Positions 46,359 to 60,200 are shown, counted from the first letter of the stretch. The stretch: DNA of 64,000 nt from Pelodera strongyloides (GCA_036852015.1 JAANDG010000053.1:124001-188000), one strand, 5' to 3'. The notes: a model not told the origin generated them from the sequence alone. A program made the numbers and translations.

Positions 46359-47705
46359 CTGTAATAAATAAACTATTTGCTTCGTAGAACCATGTTTGAA
46401 AAGATGTCAACGCTATGTCCTAGAAGAACTGCGTGAGCGATGTGGTTGTCCAGTACACTATTCACAAACCACATGATATCTCGCTTTAAAGGATATGCAT
46501 GGTAAGCTCGAGAAATTAATGTAGTCGAATATTTCTTGAGCTTTTATGTACTGAATGACAAACTCATAAGAGATAAAATTTCGCAATAAATATATTTTTC
46601 CTTAAATTACGGCGCAACAAAAACGGCTCATTCCAAGAGAGCTAACGTTAAGATTAGTTGCGGTTTATCCGGCATCCAACAAAGGAGTAAACTAAACTGA
46701 TTGTAAGCATAATTGTGAAAACAAGGAACTTATAAATGATACCCTAAACGCCCACCTACCCACAATCATTAATGATCCTAACTCCGAACTCTTAATATGA
46801 AAATTAATTATTCAGGTCTTTGTTTTATCCTTTAATCCTTTCTTTGTTATGCGAATGAATGCATTCAACCCTAATCAAAACAAAACAACTGACGTTAAAA
46901 AAATTACATTGTCTTGGCGCATCTCGTTTACAATGAAAGTTTAGAAAAATCGGAGGATGGATGAATATATCCTCAAATGAAATCCAAAATACTAACTGCG
47001 GTTGAACTGAACCTAGGTACGGTAGCTGAAAGTTGAAATTTGCAGCACTTACCGGCACAGTATACCTTGAAGCCCATGAAACTAACACAATTTCAATTTA
47101 CTCACTAACTGAAGCTTCTTAATTTTGAGACCTAACAAAGTTTCTAACAAAATATTCATTAATTGCAGTTAAGGCGTTGTGAAACGTGGTTTTGAATTGA
47201 ATTCGTGTATTTCCGGCACAGAATGAAACACAATTTGCGTATAATATATGGGAACGCCGTTGTTGTGCCGCAGTGTCAAAACACTTACCACATCGCTTTA
47301 ATGTGCATTAAAACAACAAAGAAAAACTAAAAACAATTCAGTCTAGTCAAGTGTTAATACGTCTGTATAAGTGACAAACAAATTTCCATTTGCACTCTGA
47401 AGATGGAGACGGAGAATGTAATGGGTTTATTTAATAGAACATATATCAAAAATCAAAAAATCATTTGGATGCACATGATAATCGGGCAAGATCGGGCAAG
47501 AGTCAAGGGTTACAATATTCTTGCTAGATTTTAGTAAAGGTAAAATACCACTTGCCAATCTTACCAGCTAGGTACCCCCACCAAATAGTCAATTATAAAA
47601 CATATGCTGAGGTTACTAATATTTTGTCTGCGCTGGGTTAATTTACGAGACTTTTTCATACCGGACGTCATGGTCATATCCAAGTCAAGCTTATTGTTGG
47701 CTTAT

Positions 47706-47792
47706 TGGACTATACACCCGGACACCCGCGGACACTAACTGGACACCTTTGGACACCCATGGACACCCTTGGACACCCATGGACACCCTTGG
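47706..47792. repeat. Short minisatellite, unit about 12 bp (GGACACCCTT)
   Basis: GGACACCCATGGACACCCTT recurs in tandem, about seven units. Non-coding, upstream of the UGT gene. Confidence 0.85.
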
Positions 47793-49441
47793 ACATATAA
47801 TTGGTTAAATATTAACTCACATTGTGGCAAAATTCGAATCAAGTTCAGTACGCTTACTAATTCACAACCAACTCCAAATTGTCACGGAGCAAAAAAAAAA
47901 TCGTTTGAGAAAAAGCAAGGAGACGAAGGGAACGGAACAAGTTTATAAGGAAGGTTCATCTTGACTGTGTAAAGTGTTGGTTGAATAATTGGCATGACAC
48001 GTACCATAGAGAATCTAATTGGTTTGTCACAGCATCACTGACAAGGAAATGACCGGTGTGACTTTGTCGAGACCAAAAATTAGCGCCGGGTTCAAAAAGA
48101 GGCAGTAAAGTTCTTAAAGGATCGCAGTCACTACAAATTCGTATTTTTTATTCGCTTTTCATTAATTGTTCAAGTATGTGAAGAAAACGACGATTCCAGC
48201 GCCAAAGTACGGCAAAACGAACTCAGGGAGAGAAATCCCTGTTTATGACTTTTACTTATATACCGTAGTTTATAATTGCCCGTATAGAGTTTCATAATAA
48301 ATACCTGCAGTGATAAACCACGCGCCAGGTGTAACACTGCAGGCTGTTCACTCTCCAAGTACCCCTGGCAATTGCATATATGCACCGGCGTCGGTCATTT
48401 ATCAAAACTCATTCTCATTGATTTCTCTCCCTGAGTCCCATTTTATGTGGATTTTTATGGGTTGCATATTGTTTTATAAATCTGCTTGCATCTAATAAAA
48501 ATCGAATAAAAAAGTTGATTTTGAAGTGACTGCCTTCCTTTAATGTATGACTTGTCACCCTATCAGTTCTAACTCTAAAACTAGAAGTAGAAGTGATGTA
48601 AAGCTGCAGATAAGAGAACTAGTCTGGTTGACCATTGTGCTCTTATTTCTATTTTTTACGTTCTTTACGTGGGCCTGATCATTCAAGAATTGTGTTTATA
48701 AAAAATACCAAACAAGTACGCACAACTACAAGAAAGTTTACTTTAGCTCCTCCTTACCCGAAAACATTACCTCTTTCGAGTACAGCGGTAAAGCTAATTG
48801 TCAATGTTCTACGGAAAGTCTATGAGGGAGCAGTAACGTTCCTAACTCTAACTCCTAACAGTTAGGAGCCGGCCGGTTTACTACGGTATTTGCATCCGCA
48901 GTGTGAAAACGCAAAACACAGCTCTTCTGTAGCTACAAAAGCCAGCATTAGCCTTGGACTTCAACACTTCAACTCGGATCGAAGAAATGATTATTTATAT
49001 ATCAACTCTTTTACCTCTTACAGTAGACCTATTACAGTAGGCGTCGTAAAAAAAACCTTTTGTCTCCTTTTTGAATTGAGATTTAAAAAGATTTTAAGTA
49101 AAACAAGGCTATTATCTCCGAAACAGGGGATACAAGCACTTAATCCTACTTATCTCTAAAATAGATTCGTTTGATGGGTTTTCTGTGCTTTTGGGTATTT
49201 TCTAGTTTTAGTAGTTAGTATCCTTGTTCTCTATAATTCCTCTAACAATGGAAAATTGTGTGCTTATTCTTAATTATCATTAATAAGCAGAATCTAAATT
49301 GTACTTAGCGAGTACACAAGTACGCACGCGCACAAAAAAGCTAACCTAAATAATAAAAATACACCTCTCGTATAGTTGACTTGCAGTGACATGTGATGCT
49401 TCGGAAATGCCCTCAAATTGAGTAGTACCTTGGTGCAATCT

Positions 49442-49497
49442 CATTGGACATCATTCGACATCGTTCGACATCATTTGACATCATTGGACATCATTAG
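49442..49497. repeat. Short minisatellite, unit about 11 bp (GGACATCATTC)
   Basis: Five to six diverged units of (G/T)GACATCATT(C/T). No coding role. Confidence 0.8.
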
Positions 49498-49901
49498 GCA
49501 TCAGATGTCGGTCGATCCGAGTGCATTCATCGGTTATAGTCTGAAAACTAATAGTCTTACAGTATTCCTAGTCGATATACAGAGGAGTTGACGGAGAAAA
49601 AGTCACAGAAGTCCAGTGTAACAACTGATGATTTACGACTTACCCAGTATGTACATAATGGAGAAATCACGGCACTACGTTCTACACATTTAGGCCCAAT
49701 TTACCATTTTTGGGCCTAAATTTGCATGCAGAAATTGAGAAAAATACCGAGAGGAGTGCACTAGAAAGAGAGCGAACAGTAGCCGTCCACGCTGCTTCGC
49801 CAACAATACATATACGCCTCTAATAACGGTATCCGCTTCCGAAAAAGCAACCTAAAAGAGGCTCAGGTTCTTCCTTGAATATTTCTTTACCCACTTGCGT
49901 C

Positions 49902-50032
49902 GTCTGAAGACTTGGGGCAATTTGTCATCTGGAACTCGTCGTTTTCAACCTCTTCGAAACATGACATAAGCATGCCTTGCGCACTGCACTGCGTTGTACC
50001 ACTTGAATAAGAGGCACGCTCTTGAACCGTAA
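49902..50032 (+). repeat. Dispersed repeat R just upstream of the LINE
   Basis: CGTCTGAAGACTTGGGGCAA-TTTGTCATCTGGAACTCGTC through TTGAATAAGAGGCACGCTCT. It ends with a TTTATTTATTTTA tail 37 bp before the LINE reading frame, so the LINE may have inserted into its tail or the two may belong together. Confidence 0.65.
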
Positions 50033-50068
50033 AACATTTATTTATTTTACGAACAGTATTGTTGGTTC

Positions 50069-51499
50069 ATGTTCGTTAGAAGACATGACAAGAAGCACAT
50101 TCAAAAATTAATTCATCATAAGAATCGTTTATCGCGTAGTTATATTTGCACCCCAAATGCACAATCGAATCTCGAATTAGTTCGTATTTCTGCCATTCTA
50201 CAAAATCACATAAGAAAATTTCTCGCTGCTAAAGAAAAGAAAAACTTTGGTAGAAATTTTGGAAGCAAACGATTTTATAATTACGTAAATTCTCGAATTC
50301 GTTCCAAGGAGTCAATGGCAGCAATATATGATTCAGATAACAATTCTATGGCTTACGGTAAAAAAGAAAAATCTGAATTGCTTTCGAAACAATTTTTGTC
50401 TGTTTTTACATGTGATAACGGAAACTTTCCTGCATTGATAGAAACAAATAGGAGGTTTCAACATTGTTTAATGAGAACTCTTTTACCATATGAGGTAGAA
50501 AAGGAACTCAGCAATCTCAAATTCTCCTTATCTGATACTTCTGACAAAATTCCTCAATTATTCCTCAAAAAGTGTCGCCAACAATTAGCAGAACCATTGT
50601 CGTATATAGTTAATCTATCTCTTGAGCAAGGTGTAGTTCCTAATATTTGGAAACAAGGTCTTGTCACACCGATTCCAAAAACAAAAAATCCCACGCTACC
50701 TGTTGACTACAGACCAATTACTATCTTACCTTCCACTAGCAAATGTCTCGAAAAGTTTGTATTGAGAGAACTTCAGAAATGGATCAAAAAGCTCAATATT
50801 CTTCCACCTGAGCAATACGGTTTTGTAAAAGGGAAAAGCCTCGATCTCCAACTCTTAGAATGCCAACATATGTATGTGCAACAAATTGATGACGGAGGCT
50901 ATGTCGATGTCATATACATAGATTTAGCTAAAGCATTTGATTCTGTGAGCCATGAAAAGTTGATTTATAAGATCCGGTCTCTTGGACTACCAACCCAACT
51001 TGTGCATTGGATTCAATCCTACTTAGAGAACAGAACTTTTCGTGTAAAAGTAGATGATGTGCTTTCTGATGAATATCCCGCACCTTCTGGTGTTCCTCAG
51101 GGAGGAGTCCTAAGCCCAACTCTATTTATATTGTATCTTTCTGACTTACCCAAATTTTTAGCTTGTTGTCCTAACGTCAAGGTTTCTATTTTTGCTGATG
51201 ACGTAAAACTTTTTCTACGATATTCTAATACCTCTTCATCGTTGGTTGATGAACTAGATTTGTGCCTGCGTAAATTAGAAGAATACTGCGTAAAATGGCA
51301 ATTGAAAATTGCACCTCTTAAATGTGCTTCTTTACATATTGGTCGAAACAATCCTCACAATTTTTATAGCATACAAGGCCAGCTTGTGAAATCTAAAAAT
51401 TCGGCGCGTGATTTAGGTGTAATATTTGACGAGTCCTTGTCCTTTTCTGAACATATTTCCATTACCACATCTAAGGCCTCCGATGCTTCTATGGTATAA
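50069..51499 (+). pseudogene. LINE reverse transcriptase (CR1/jockey-like), 5'-truncated
   Basis: An open frame of 476 codons covering the RT domain of a non-LTR retrotransposon: VTPIPKTKNPTLPVDYRPIT, LNILPPEQYGFVKGKSLDLQ, VDVIYIDLAKAFDSVSHEKL, GVPQGGVLSPTLFILYLSDL, the catalytic SIFADDVKLF, and a thumb region (LGVIFDESLSF). No apurinic-endonuclease domain is found upstream, so the copy is 5'-truncated. This frame is lost near 51495, and homology continues in another frame. The overall motif set fits CR1/jockey-clade elements; the exact family is not identified. Confidence 0.9.
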
Positions 51500-52058
51500 A
51501 TAGTACCCTGCAACTAAGAGATCCCGTCTTCTCATAAAGGCTTACACTGTATGGGTTCTACCTATACTCGAATTTGCCTCATGTGTTTGGAATCCATACT
51601 TATCGATCCATATAAAGCAACTGGAAGATGTACAGGCTACAATTACGTGGATCATTTTCAAAAAATGTGCAAAACCAGGTATTATTATTCCGAAGTACTC
51701 TGAACGGCTCAAATATTGGGTCTAAAAACTTTACCAAGAACGGCGCATTCAAAAAGACCTCATTACATCTTTCAAAATCATAAAGCGTGAGGTGGATATA
51801 GATAGTAGTAAATACTATGCGTGGAGGCCAATGAGCAGATCAAGCTACTTTAATCTGAGTATTGAATTCAGTCGCAAAAATGTTAAATTTCAGTCTTTCT
51901 TTATAAGAACGGCGAGGTGGCTTTCAAACGCAAATTTTCCGCTAGACGCGCTAGTGTCGCAAAATTCTCATGTCTTTAAGAAAAAGCTGAAAGCAATAGA
52001 TATCCTTGAATGTCTCGGGGTTGAAAAAATGGAAAATATTATCTCTGTTAACCGTTGA
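51500..52058 (+). pseudogene. Broken C-terminal part of the LINE ORF2
   Basis: Homology continues one frame over: KAYTVWVLPILEFASCVWNP is the usual post-RT region of CR1/jockey elements. It is then broken again near 51711-51740 by a stop (TAA at 51722) and indels. It resumes as an open segment (51792-52058) rich in basic and aromatic residues, ending at TGA 52056-52058. At least two lesions, so not functional. Confidence 0.8.
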
Positions 52059-52526
52059 TTCATTTAGAATACGCTGACTATCAATTAGTGGAATTTACAG
52101 CATACTGGAACGACTATCGGCAACAACGGGATAAATCATAATTCTTTCCTTTCTATTTCTATTCACTTACCTTTTCAAACACACCAAATCACTTATGCAG
52201 CACCATGTGCATGTATGCTCAGGCAATTATACAGGTTTATACATTACTCTCGTGAAGAATAATAAGAAGGAGGTTCTACATAAGCAGTTAACCCTTTTTT
52301 CCTATACACATTTATAAATGGTTTAGCTACGTAGCGCATGCGGACTCCTGCGGGTGGAGGGTAGTGACGATGCTAGGCCCCAATTTTATTTGTGATGGCC
52401 CTGAGATGTATCTACTTGTTTATTATTGCATGTTTGTACATTTATGTGTGGCACGTTTAGGATTGTTGAGAACGTGGACACGTAGTTCTTTTGTTGAGGT
52501 AACGTGGCTAAACTAAACTAAAACTA
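52059..52526 (+). mobile_element. Probable 3' UTR of the LINE
   Basis: After the ORF end the sequence ends with GTGGCTAAACTAAACTAAAA at about 52505-52526, a short tandem CTAAA tail of the kind seen at 3' ends of CR1-like elements. No poly(A) tail. The boundary is inferred. Confidence 0.5.
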
Positions 52527-54394
52527 CAAAATACGGGTTGGCTGTCTGTGTGGGACCAAATTCTTTGATTCGCTATCAACATCGTTTTCTTTGTTAACTC
52601 TTGTGGAATTACAATCTATATACTGTTGGTGGAAATTATATCCAAGTATCTATATTATCTACTTTGATTTTTCTTTTTCATCGTCTCTCACGGCGTTGCG
52701 CTCTTTTTAATGAGTATAATAAATATTCAAATATGACTTATATGCACTGTAACGCGAGTGAAATTTTTTATCTATTGAGACGCATTTGTCATTTTTTCCG
52801 AATAGCATAATTTCAGAATTACAATCAGAATTACAACTGTGCGCCAATGATGAACATACTTGTATTCAACTCTTTGGTATATTGAGCTATAATACAATGG
52901 ACTTTGGACAATAAACTTGGAGTATAATGAACTTTTCATCATTATTATTCAAAGTAATTACAATTGCATTGTTTTAACTGTTTTTTTTTCCAGTGAAGTA
53001 GCGAGACAATATACATTGTCTTCTTCCTTCGCAAACCATTTAAATCCACAGACCGCTGATAATTGCAAATGATATAAAAAATGAGATTAAACTGCAGAGA
53101 CTCCGGTCAAGTTTACGACTTCAAATTTCTGAAATCCCAGGGTAGTCGGCAGAAGAAATTGTCTTAATTTCCGGGGAGTGCATCGGTGCATAGCCCAACG
53201 CGGAGACAGTTTAAATCCACATAATACGTATCGTAACCCGCAGTCTGAACTTCTGAACTTGAGCTGAGCCACATATGTGCAATGGTAAAGAATATTAAAC
53301 ATAAAAATATTTTAGTATGCCAAGACATGCAGAGCCAAGCATACGATAACTCTTCCGCGCTCTAAGAGTTGTGCGGTTTGTATTTGACACTTGATTTTTG
53401 TGGTCGACATTTTTGCGCCATTTTAACGTCGTGCCCATTTAAAGTTATTATTTATTTCAAATACAACGTCGTGTCCAGACCCCAACATTTGTTGAAATTT
53501 TCACTCATCATTTTATAGGCAAGAATTCAAGTGAGCAAATGTACACAATTCATGTGAAAATCAGCCCGCACGAGACTCTGATTTCTGCTTTTCCTTATCA
53601 AAAATGTACTTTGAGGACTGCTAGAATATTGAAACCCACAAATATTTGCGCATTTGAAATTAGGTAGAACATCAAATTCAAAATTCAAACAGTCAGATGC
53701 ATTGCCGGTTTTGCGCTCCACGTGTATAATTTTCAGAATTTTTTTCGTTGCTATCAAATCGATGTAAAGATTCGAGGACAAGATGTACAAAGTGCTATAA
53801 ATATCGCGACGAATGTCTTTACAAACCAGGAAGAGAAAAAGAGTAGACGGTGCTAGAGATGGAGGGAGAGAGAGAGAGAGAGAGAGAGAAAGATATATAT
53901 ATATATATATATAGAGACGCTGCAAGAGATATAACGAAGGACAGAGAAAAGGAGACATTGCATTGTGAGAAACCAGAAAGACAAAAAAAACCAGCTTGAC
54001 GAAAGAAAAGTGTAGATCTTTGCAATCCCCGACAGTTTTCTTTCTTTAAAAATCGGCAGTGTCTGTGTATCATTTATGGACTAACTAATGACTTTTCAGA
54101 AAGTTTAACCAATTTCCCACATTCAGTGTTTACATATTGCCCCAAAAAGGGTCCTTTTGTTATTATTATTTATTCAGGAAAGTACCACATTCCTTACACC
54201 TTACACTTAATTACATCATATCATATGATGATGATGTCATATTACTATCATCAGTCTCAGAAGGCAAACTGATCTGTAGTGACCAACATACGGGGTATTC
54301 GTCATTTCTAATTTTGTCCGATGATTATTGTTCACTCAATGAACTTGTGTCGTCGAACGATCATTTGTGGTCCGGACATAAATAGGTGGTATAA

Positions 54395-54551
54395 CAGCCG
54401 GTTTTTGAAACGGATTTTGGATGACTGCATTCCCAAATCCCATGCATCATATACGAATGAGTATGATTAGAGTGAAAAATCGACCCCAGACCCCCACCTA
54501 ACAATAAGCATAAATACATAAGAATGAAGTTATACCGTACGTTTCAAAAAT
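54395..54551. repeat. Dispersed palindromic element, copy D (degenerate)
   Basis: CAGCCGGTTTTTGAAACGGA at the left and TACGTTTCAAAAATC at the right, with CATACGAATGAGTATGATTA in between. Related to copies A to C but diverged. Confidence 0.5.
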
Positions 54552-55449
54552 CAAGAAAATTATTTCTTCATCTGTAAATTTTCTTGACCTGTGCATTTGT
54601 TTCTGTAGTGTACACGACACAATTCAATGCAATCGATAATTGTAATTTTCAATTAATTTACATATTTATCTTCCCACGCAGTCCCACGCAGTCGTTGGTT
54701 TACATCACAATCACAGAATCATATATGATCAAATTCGGTATCTCATTATCAGTGGTTTCCAGTGCTCTTTACTCACAATTCTCGTGTTCAAGTTCTTTGT
54801 ATTTTAGCAGTGGTCCAGCTTCCTGGCTATTAGTTTCCGACTCCGGCAATAGTAAAAGCGTAAATCGTAAGTTCTGTCTGTAATAGTATTGATAAGGAGC
54901 AAAAAGACAGCTCAAGCCCAAAACCCGTAGTAGAAAACCGTCCGGAACTGTCCCGAAACAGACACTTTCAACGAAATTGCATTCGTAAAACGTAAAAGCC
55001 CAAACAGCAAATTGACACTCTGAAGACAGAATTGTGGTTTTTATGACCAGGAATAGTGGTGTGATAACGTGTGTGCAAAGGTCGACAATTTAGTTATAAA
55101 TAAGAAGTACACTTTGATTTTTAAGGAAAAATTTCTCCGCTTTTCTAATACATATACGATATATTCTTCCCGATTTGTGTCGTTTACTTTTAGAAAATAA
55201 CAACACTTCCATCCTTGTAATATTTTCAATTCAGCCTGTCGCCATGTTCCAGTCTTATTATAAATCAAATAAATTATCTAAATCATTTATTTTCTCATAT
55301 GGCTCTTGAACCATTGTCTACCGTGGTACTGCAAGCTGTGCAGACATTTAATTAAATCGCTATTTTTCAACTTCAATGTAATTATCATTTCCGTTGGCGT
55401 CATATAACATTATATTTATTACATTACACTCTGATTCATATTCCTATCT

Positions 55450-56625
55450 GATAGATCAAACGTTACGTTCGGCTGAGTGAACTATCGCTGATCGGTCGAC
55501 CGGGAGTGGTCTGCCCACGTCACGCTCTACCGCCCACCCTTCCCAAAGGGTGCACTCGTACCCCACAAATGGTATCTCTATAAGAGGAACATACCATCTC
55601 AAACTCTTCTGGCTGCCTGCCAGAAATCTGCATAGCCTAATATTCTGATCGTTTGATTTTGGTTTCCTTTGCTTTGGGTGGGAGTCCTAGTCACCAGCCC
55701 ATTGCCTGGGGAGCGTCCTCTTTTGCTGCCTGGCTCCCTCACCCGCGAGCGAATTTCTCTGATTCTCGTAATATCACCTGCTCTTCAGTGCAGTCTAACC
55801 ACCGATACGCAGCATTGTGTGTGCTAGCGAGGGAACCGCGATTCGCAGTTTGACCCATCCAAGGGTGGAGACTATAAAAGGAAGGGTAGAAGGGTTTTGG
55901 GAATCAAAAGCGTTGTTGGACTGTCACGGACGATCCTCGTCATAGACTCGTTTATGTTGTGTATGTATTAGTCATTGACTCCCCCTCTCTCTCACTCTCT
56001 CTCACTCTCTCCCTCTCTCTAGAAACGTGAGAAAAAGCACACGCACAGGCACAGTTCGCCAAGGGAACTGTATCATATTCGTTACTCATAACAAACCGTT
56101 GTCAATTTACACAAGTATCGGACGAATATCATCTATGACCCCATCTAGGACGAATTAGTACAATAGTGTACAATGAGACTTCATATTCCAATTGTTTGTT
56201 CACGTCGTACCGTATCTGAAGTACGGTAACTTTGTGCTAGCCGCTGTTCATTTTTAATCCATTAATCGTTAGCTCATTTCACAAATTTATCATCTTGTGA
56301 TTGTTTCGATGTCCTTTTAACATTTATTCGATTCACAGCTTGCTAGTATTATTATTTATATCTTGTCAACTTGTCAATTTTTTGTGATATTGTGCAATTT
56401 AATCTCACAAGCAATATCGTTCTCGTTTAGGATTATGTGTTGATTTCAGTTGCCATTATTGTGCCATTAATTTAATATTTTAATATATAATGATTAAGTA
56501 TATGCTAATTTCAGTACCCCATCTATCCGCGCGCGTTCACGAGACCACTGTCCTCTCGTGCCGCGTTTGATCTGTTTCTGGTGACAGAGATCGCATAAGC
56601 GAAAATCCCTTCCGAAACATATACG
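55450..56625 (+). mobile_element. Possible solo LTR or LTR-element remnant
   Basis: A stretch richer in GC than its surroundings, with a TATA-like box (ACTATAAAAGGAAGG, about 55869) followed by CT tracts and a long AT-rich 3' part. It is followed by TGGTGACAGAGATCGCATAA at about 56579, which has the form of a primer binding site (TGG start). No second LTR and no coding domain nearby. It could equally be the odc-1 promoter region; low confidence. Confidence 0.3.
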
Positions 56626-57263
56626 AGGATCCTTGGTGTGCCCAGTGCCGCCGTGTCTGTTACCGCTTACACTCAGGTATAGAACCGGTTACTTTCATGG
56701 AAGAATTGCTAACACTCGGGTAACTTACCGCTAACACTGAGGCAACATGCCGCTAACGGGTAAACGCTGAAAAGATATCCACCGTTCAACTGGTGTAAAT
56801 AATAAACTGCACCGTTCAGCTACAGTATAGGCAATTGGAGTGTGCTCCAGTGGAAACGATGCAATACTAGACATAGCATGGGGCAACAATGATAACTATC
56901 TATAAGAAGTATGTCAATTTAATTCGGTAAAATACTTTTTTCCTTTCAGCCCGTTCTGAACGGTACTCGCTGGATTGCCAGAGTTATAAAAGTCTTCGAC
57001 CCTCTGTGCACTGCAAAACCTCCCTGGCAAACCTGATAGCCGCTACAGTTTAGGTAAGTGAGGAAATAAAGGTGTATATTTGCACACTAAAGGTGTATAT
57101 TCGCGAAATTAAGGGGTATATTCGCGAATGTAGCTGATTTGCAAAGAATTATTTGAAAGTACTCGACGATTTTACCAAAGACATCAACCTTATGTCATTT
57201 TACATCCATGATATTTCGTCAACTTATTTTAGTTCCCCCTACACCACTTTGAATAAGATCAAG

Positions 57264-60200
57264 ATGTGCTCACGCAAGGAAACCATCGGTGAAGTAAAGG
57301 TAGATTATTTAACGTGTTATTGGCTTACACACGTCGGATGTATTATGCAACTTGTAGACCTCAAATCGAATCACGGTGAATACCATGAACAGTCTACATC
57401 GAATCTTCTTACGTATATTTTATGGGCTTTTAATTTATTTGCTGGTGTATTTTTCTAGGTTGGTGTCTTCGACCAGCCAATTGACAGCCTGAAGTTGGCT
57501 CGCGATATTGCCGATCGCAAGGACGCTGAGGTGAGTGTGAGTTCCTTGGGTTCCCTGAGTGTTCCATCTTTCCCACGCTGCGTGCGCGCCATAAGCAAGC
57601 CGCATACGCGCCGTGACCTAGCCACCTATGCGCCCCATTACGAGGCCACATGCATGCCGTATTTCATGTTGCTATAGCAAACGAATATCATAATCTAACT
57701 CTAACATGTGTCTCATTCGACAATTTTTCCAAATATCGTGAAATTAGTGCACTTTATCACCAAAACTAAAGAGAGTCTTGTCTCTTCAGGACTGCGATGA
57801 ACCCTATATGGTAGTCAACCTCGACACCCTTCTGCAACGTTTTGTACTTTGGAAGAAGACACTACCACATGTCGAGGTACTTTTTAATTTTAAGCTAAAT
57901 GTGAGGGCTTAGGCTTAGGCTTCATTATTACACATTTATGTATTCAAATATAAATCCCACCTAAAAACATTATTTGCCCAGTCAAAGGTATCATATTAGA
58001 AGTAGGACTTGCAATTAGTGCCACCAAAATGACGGGTTTCTAATTATTTTTTTTTCTTCTAATTATCTAATTATCTAATTATTTAATTATGTACTTATTT
58101 AAATAATAAATAGTTTTCTGTTTTCAGCCCTTCTATGCTGTAAAGTGTAACACCGATGAAGTTCTTCTCCGTGTGTTGGCAAGCCTGGGATGCGGGTTTG
58201 ACTGCGCTAGCAAGGAGGAAATTGACATTGTATGTTCATTCAATTATAAATTAAAATGTAATTATACAACTATGGCTTTATACAAAAACATTACATCATT
58301 TCGAAAAGGTACATATAAAAAATCATTAAAAAAATCATGCAATTATATACTGTAAGTATGAGATACTTAATCAAAAGACTGTAGTCTGTAGGAAACCGAC
58401 AGGAGTCAGACTCTGTCTACAATTATAATTTTCGAACAACATTCAGACTCTGTCTACAATTATAATTTTCGAACAACATATGTTTTCATTTCATATTTCC
58501 ATTACAGGTGATGAGCATCGGAGTGGACCCATCGCGCATTATCTATGCCAATCCGTGCAAAACACGATCTTTCATCAAGGTTGGATTTTTTTCTTTGATT
58601 CATAAAAAAATATGTGCATGATTTTTACCCTTTAATTTAGCAGCATACTTGGATTATTCAATTAATTACGAAACATTAGGTCTTTGGACTTTGATGTGTG
58701 TTGCTGTTACTACCTCTCACATCTCATCCACATAGTCCGTAATTAAGCTAACGGGAAGTAGTGAACTTGCGGCATACTTGTCTAGCGTGCACAAAGTAAC
58801 GTTTGAGTGTACTATGATTTATGATTGATCATTTAGCATGCTGAAAAAAGGGACGTTCGTTTGATGACTTTCGATAACGCTGAAGAACTGGAGAAGGTTG
58901 GGAGACTCCACGCCTCTGCGCAGTTAGTTTTCCACCCTTTTTATTTATTCGCTCATAACTGTTATTTCCACTTTCCATTAGGCTATCTCACTGGGTTCTC
59001 ACCACCTGTGGAACTCATTCATAGCCCTAATAAACAATTGAATATTATCGGGGAAACTCATCATTTTATCAGATGCTAATGCATAATGGGGTCTCGATGT
59101 ATTGCAAAAATTGCCGATTTTTGCTTCCAAGTATGGCTTTAATTACCGTAGATTGGCACTACACGACAACAACTACAGACCGCCAAAAAATTGTCCCGCG
59201 GCGGTAGCCACAGGACTATTTTTTTCGAGCGTGCATAAACTGTGCATTTTCGCCTCCTCTAGTATTATCAATGGTGCATTTTCTAACTTTCAAAGGTGTA
59301 TGCAAAATCGTACACGAGATGCACATTTGATTCTTGGAAGCAAAATGCGTTGTTTTTGCCATACATCGAGACCCCATAAGTCTGGTTCAACTGCCCTTTT
59401 TATTAGCATAAACTCTTGTGAAGTACGGTAGAATACCTCATTTAGACATGGTTTTCAAAAGTCCTGATTTTTCAATGAACTCCGTAATATAACGTAATTC
59501 AGGATGATCCTTCGTATCGCGGTCTCCGATCCGACGGCCACGTGCCCACTTAACCTCAAGTTTGGTGCCGAGCCCGTCCACGCTGCGCCCAAGCTTCTGC
59601 TCAAGGCAAAACAACTCGGCATCATTGTTTGCGGAGTGAGGTTGGGCTTAGGCTAGAATTTTTGGACCCCTATAAACAAGACAAATTACTTGCGCTCGCG
59701 AGTTAATGGCGGGTTTTAAAAATTTATATATTATATAAATGCTCAGAATAGCTTGCATTGCACACACTTGATGACTTTAGTTTACTATTTTTTATGAATA
59801 AATTATAAATAAAGTAGAATTTCAGTTTCCACGTCGGTTCGGGATGCAACGACGCGGGCGCCTATGATCTGGCAATATCGCATGCGCGCCGTCTTTTCGA
59901 CATTGGCGAGTCAATGGGCCACAATATGGAGATTCTGGATTTGGGTGGAGGATTTCCGGGCGGAGAGCATCACACTTCCTTTGAAGAGGTACGGGATGTT
60001 CTGTAGATTCAAGAGACGAGAAAACAGTGATAAAACGGAGAAGCACACCGGCACAGAGAGAGATAGCGAGCGAGAGAGAGAAACAGAGAAACAGAGATAT
60101 AGAGAGAAACAGTGAGATACCGAGAGAGAGACAGAGAGAAACAGAGAGAGAGAGACAGAGATAAACAGAGAGCGTGAGCAAAAGAGAGATTACATTAAAT

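Larger units (their letters stand above)
46359..50068. other. Intergenic, repeats only
   Basis: No complete gene seen. Near 46395-46470 a plus-strand frame contains a Cys pattern (C-x3-C-x11-CGC) discussed in the findings. Short tandem repeats: GGACACCC(T/A)T units at 47706-47792 and GACATCATT(C/G) units at 49442-49497. Repeat R occupies 49902-50032. The remaining open frames are under 90 codons without motifs. Confidence 0.55.
52527..57263. other. Intergenic and odc-1 upstream region
   Basis: No coding gene recognised. Contains GA/TA tracts (53863-53915), a palindromic repeat copy (54395-54551), an LTR-like GC-rich segment (55450-56625), CT tracts (55982-56022), and candidate 5'UTR exons for odc-1. 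One candidate follows TCCTTTCAG at 56949 and ends at GTAAGT near 57055; another follows TTATTTTAG at 57231 and leads straight to the ATG at 57264. Confidence 0.5.

Noticed and set aside
47706..47792. Short regular repeats as a CRISPR-like array
   Set aside because: Units of 11-12 bp in direct tandem with no spacers, in a eukaryotic genome.
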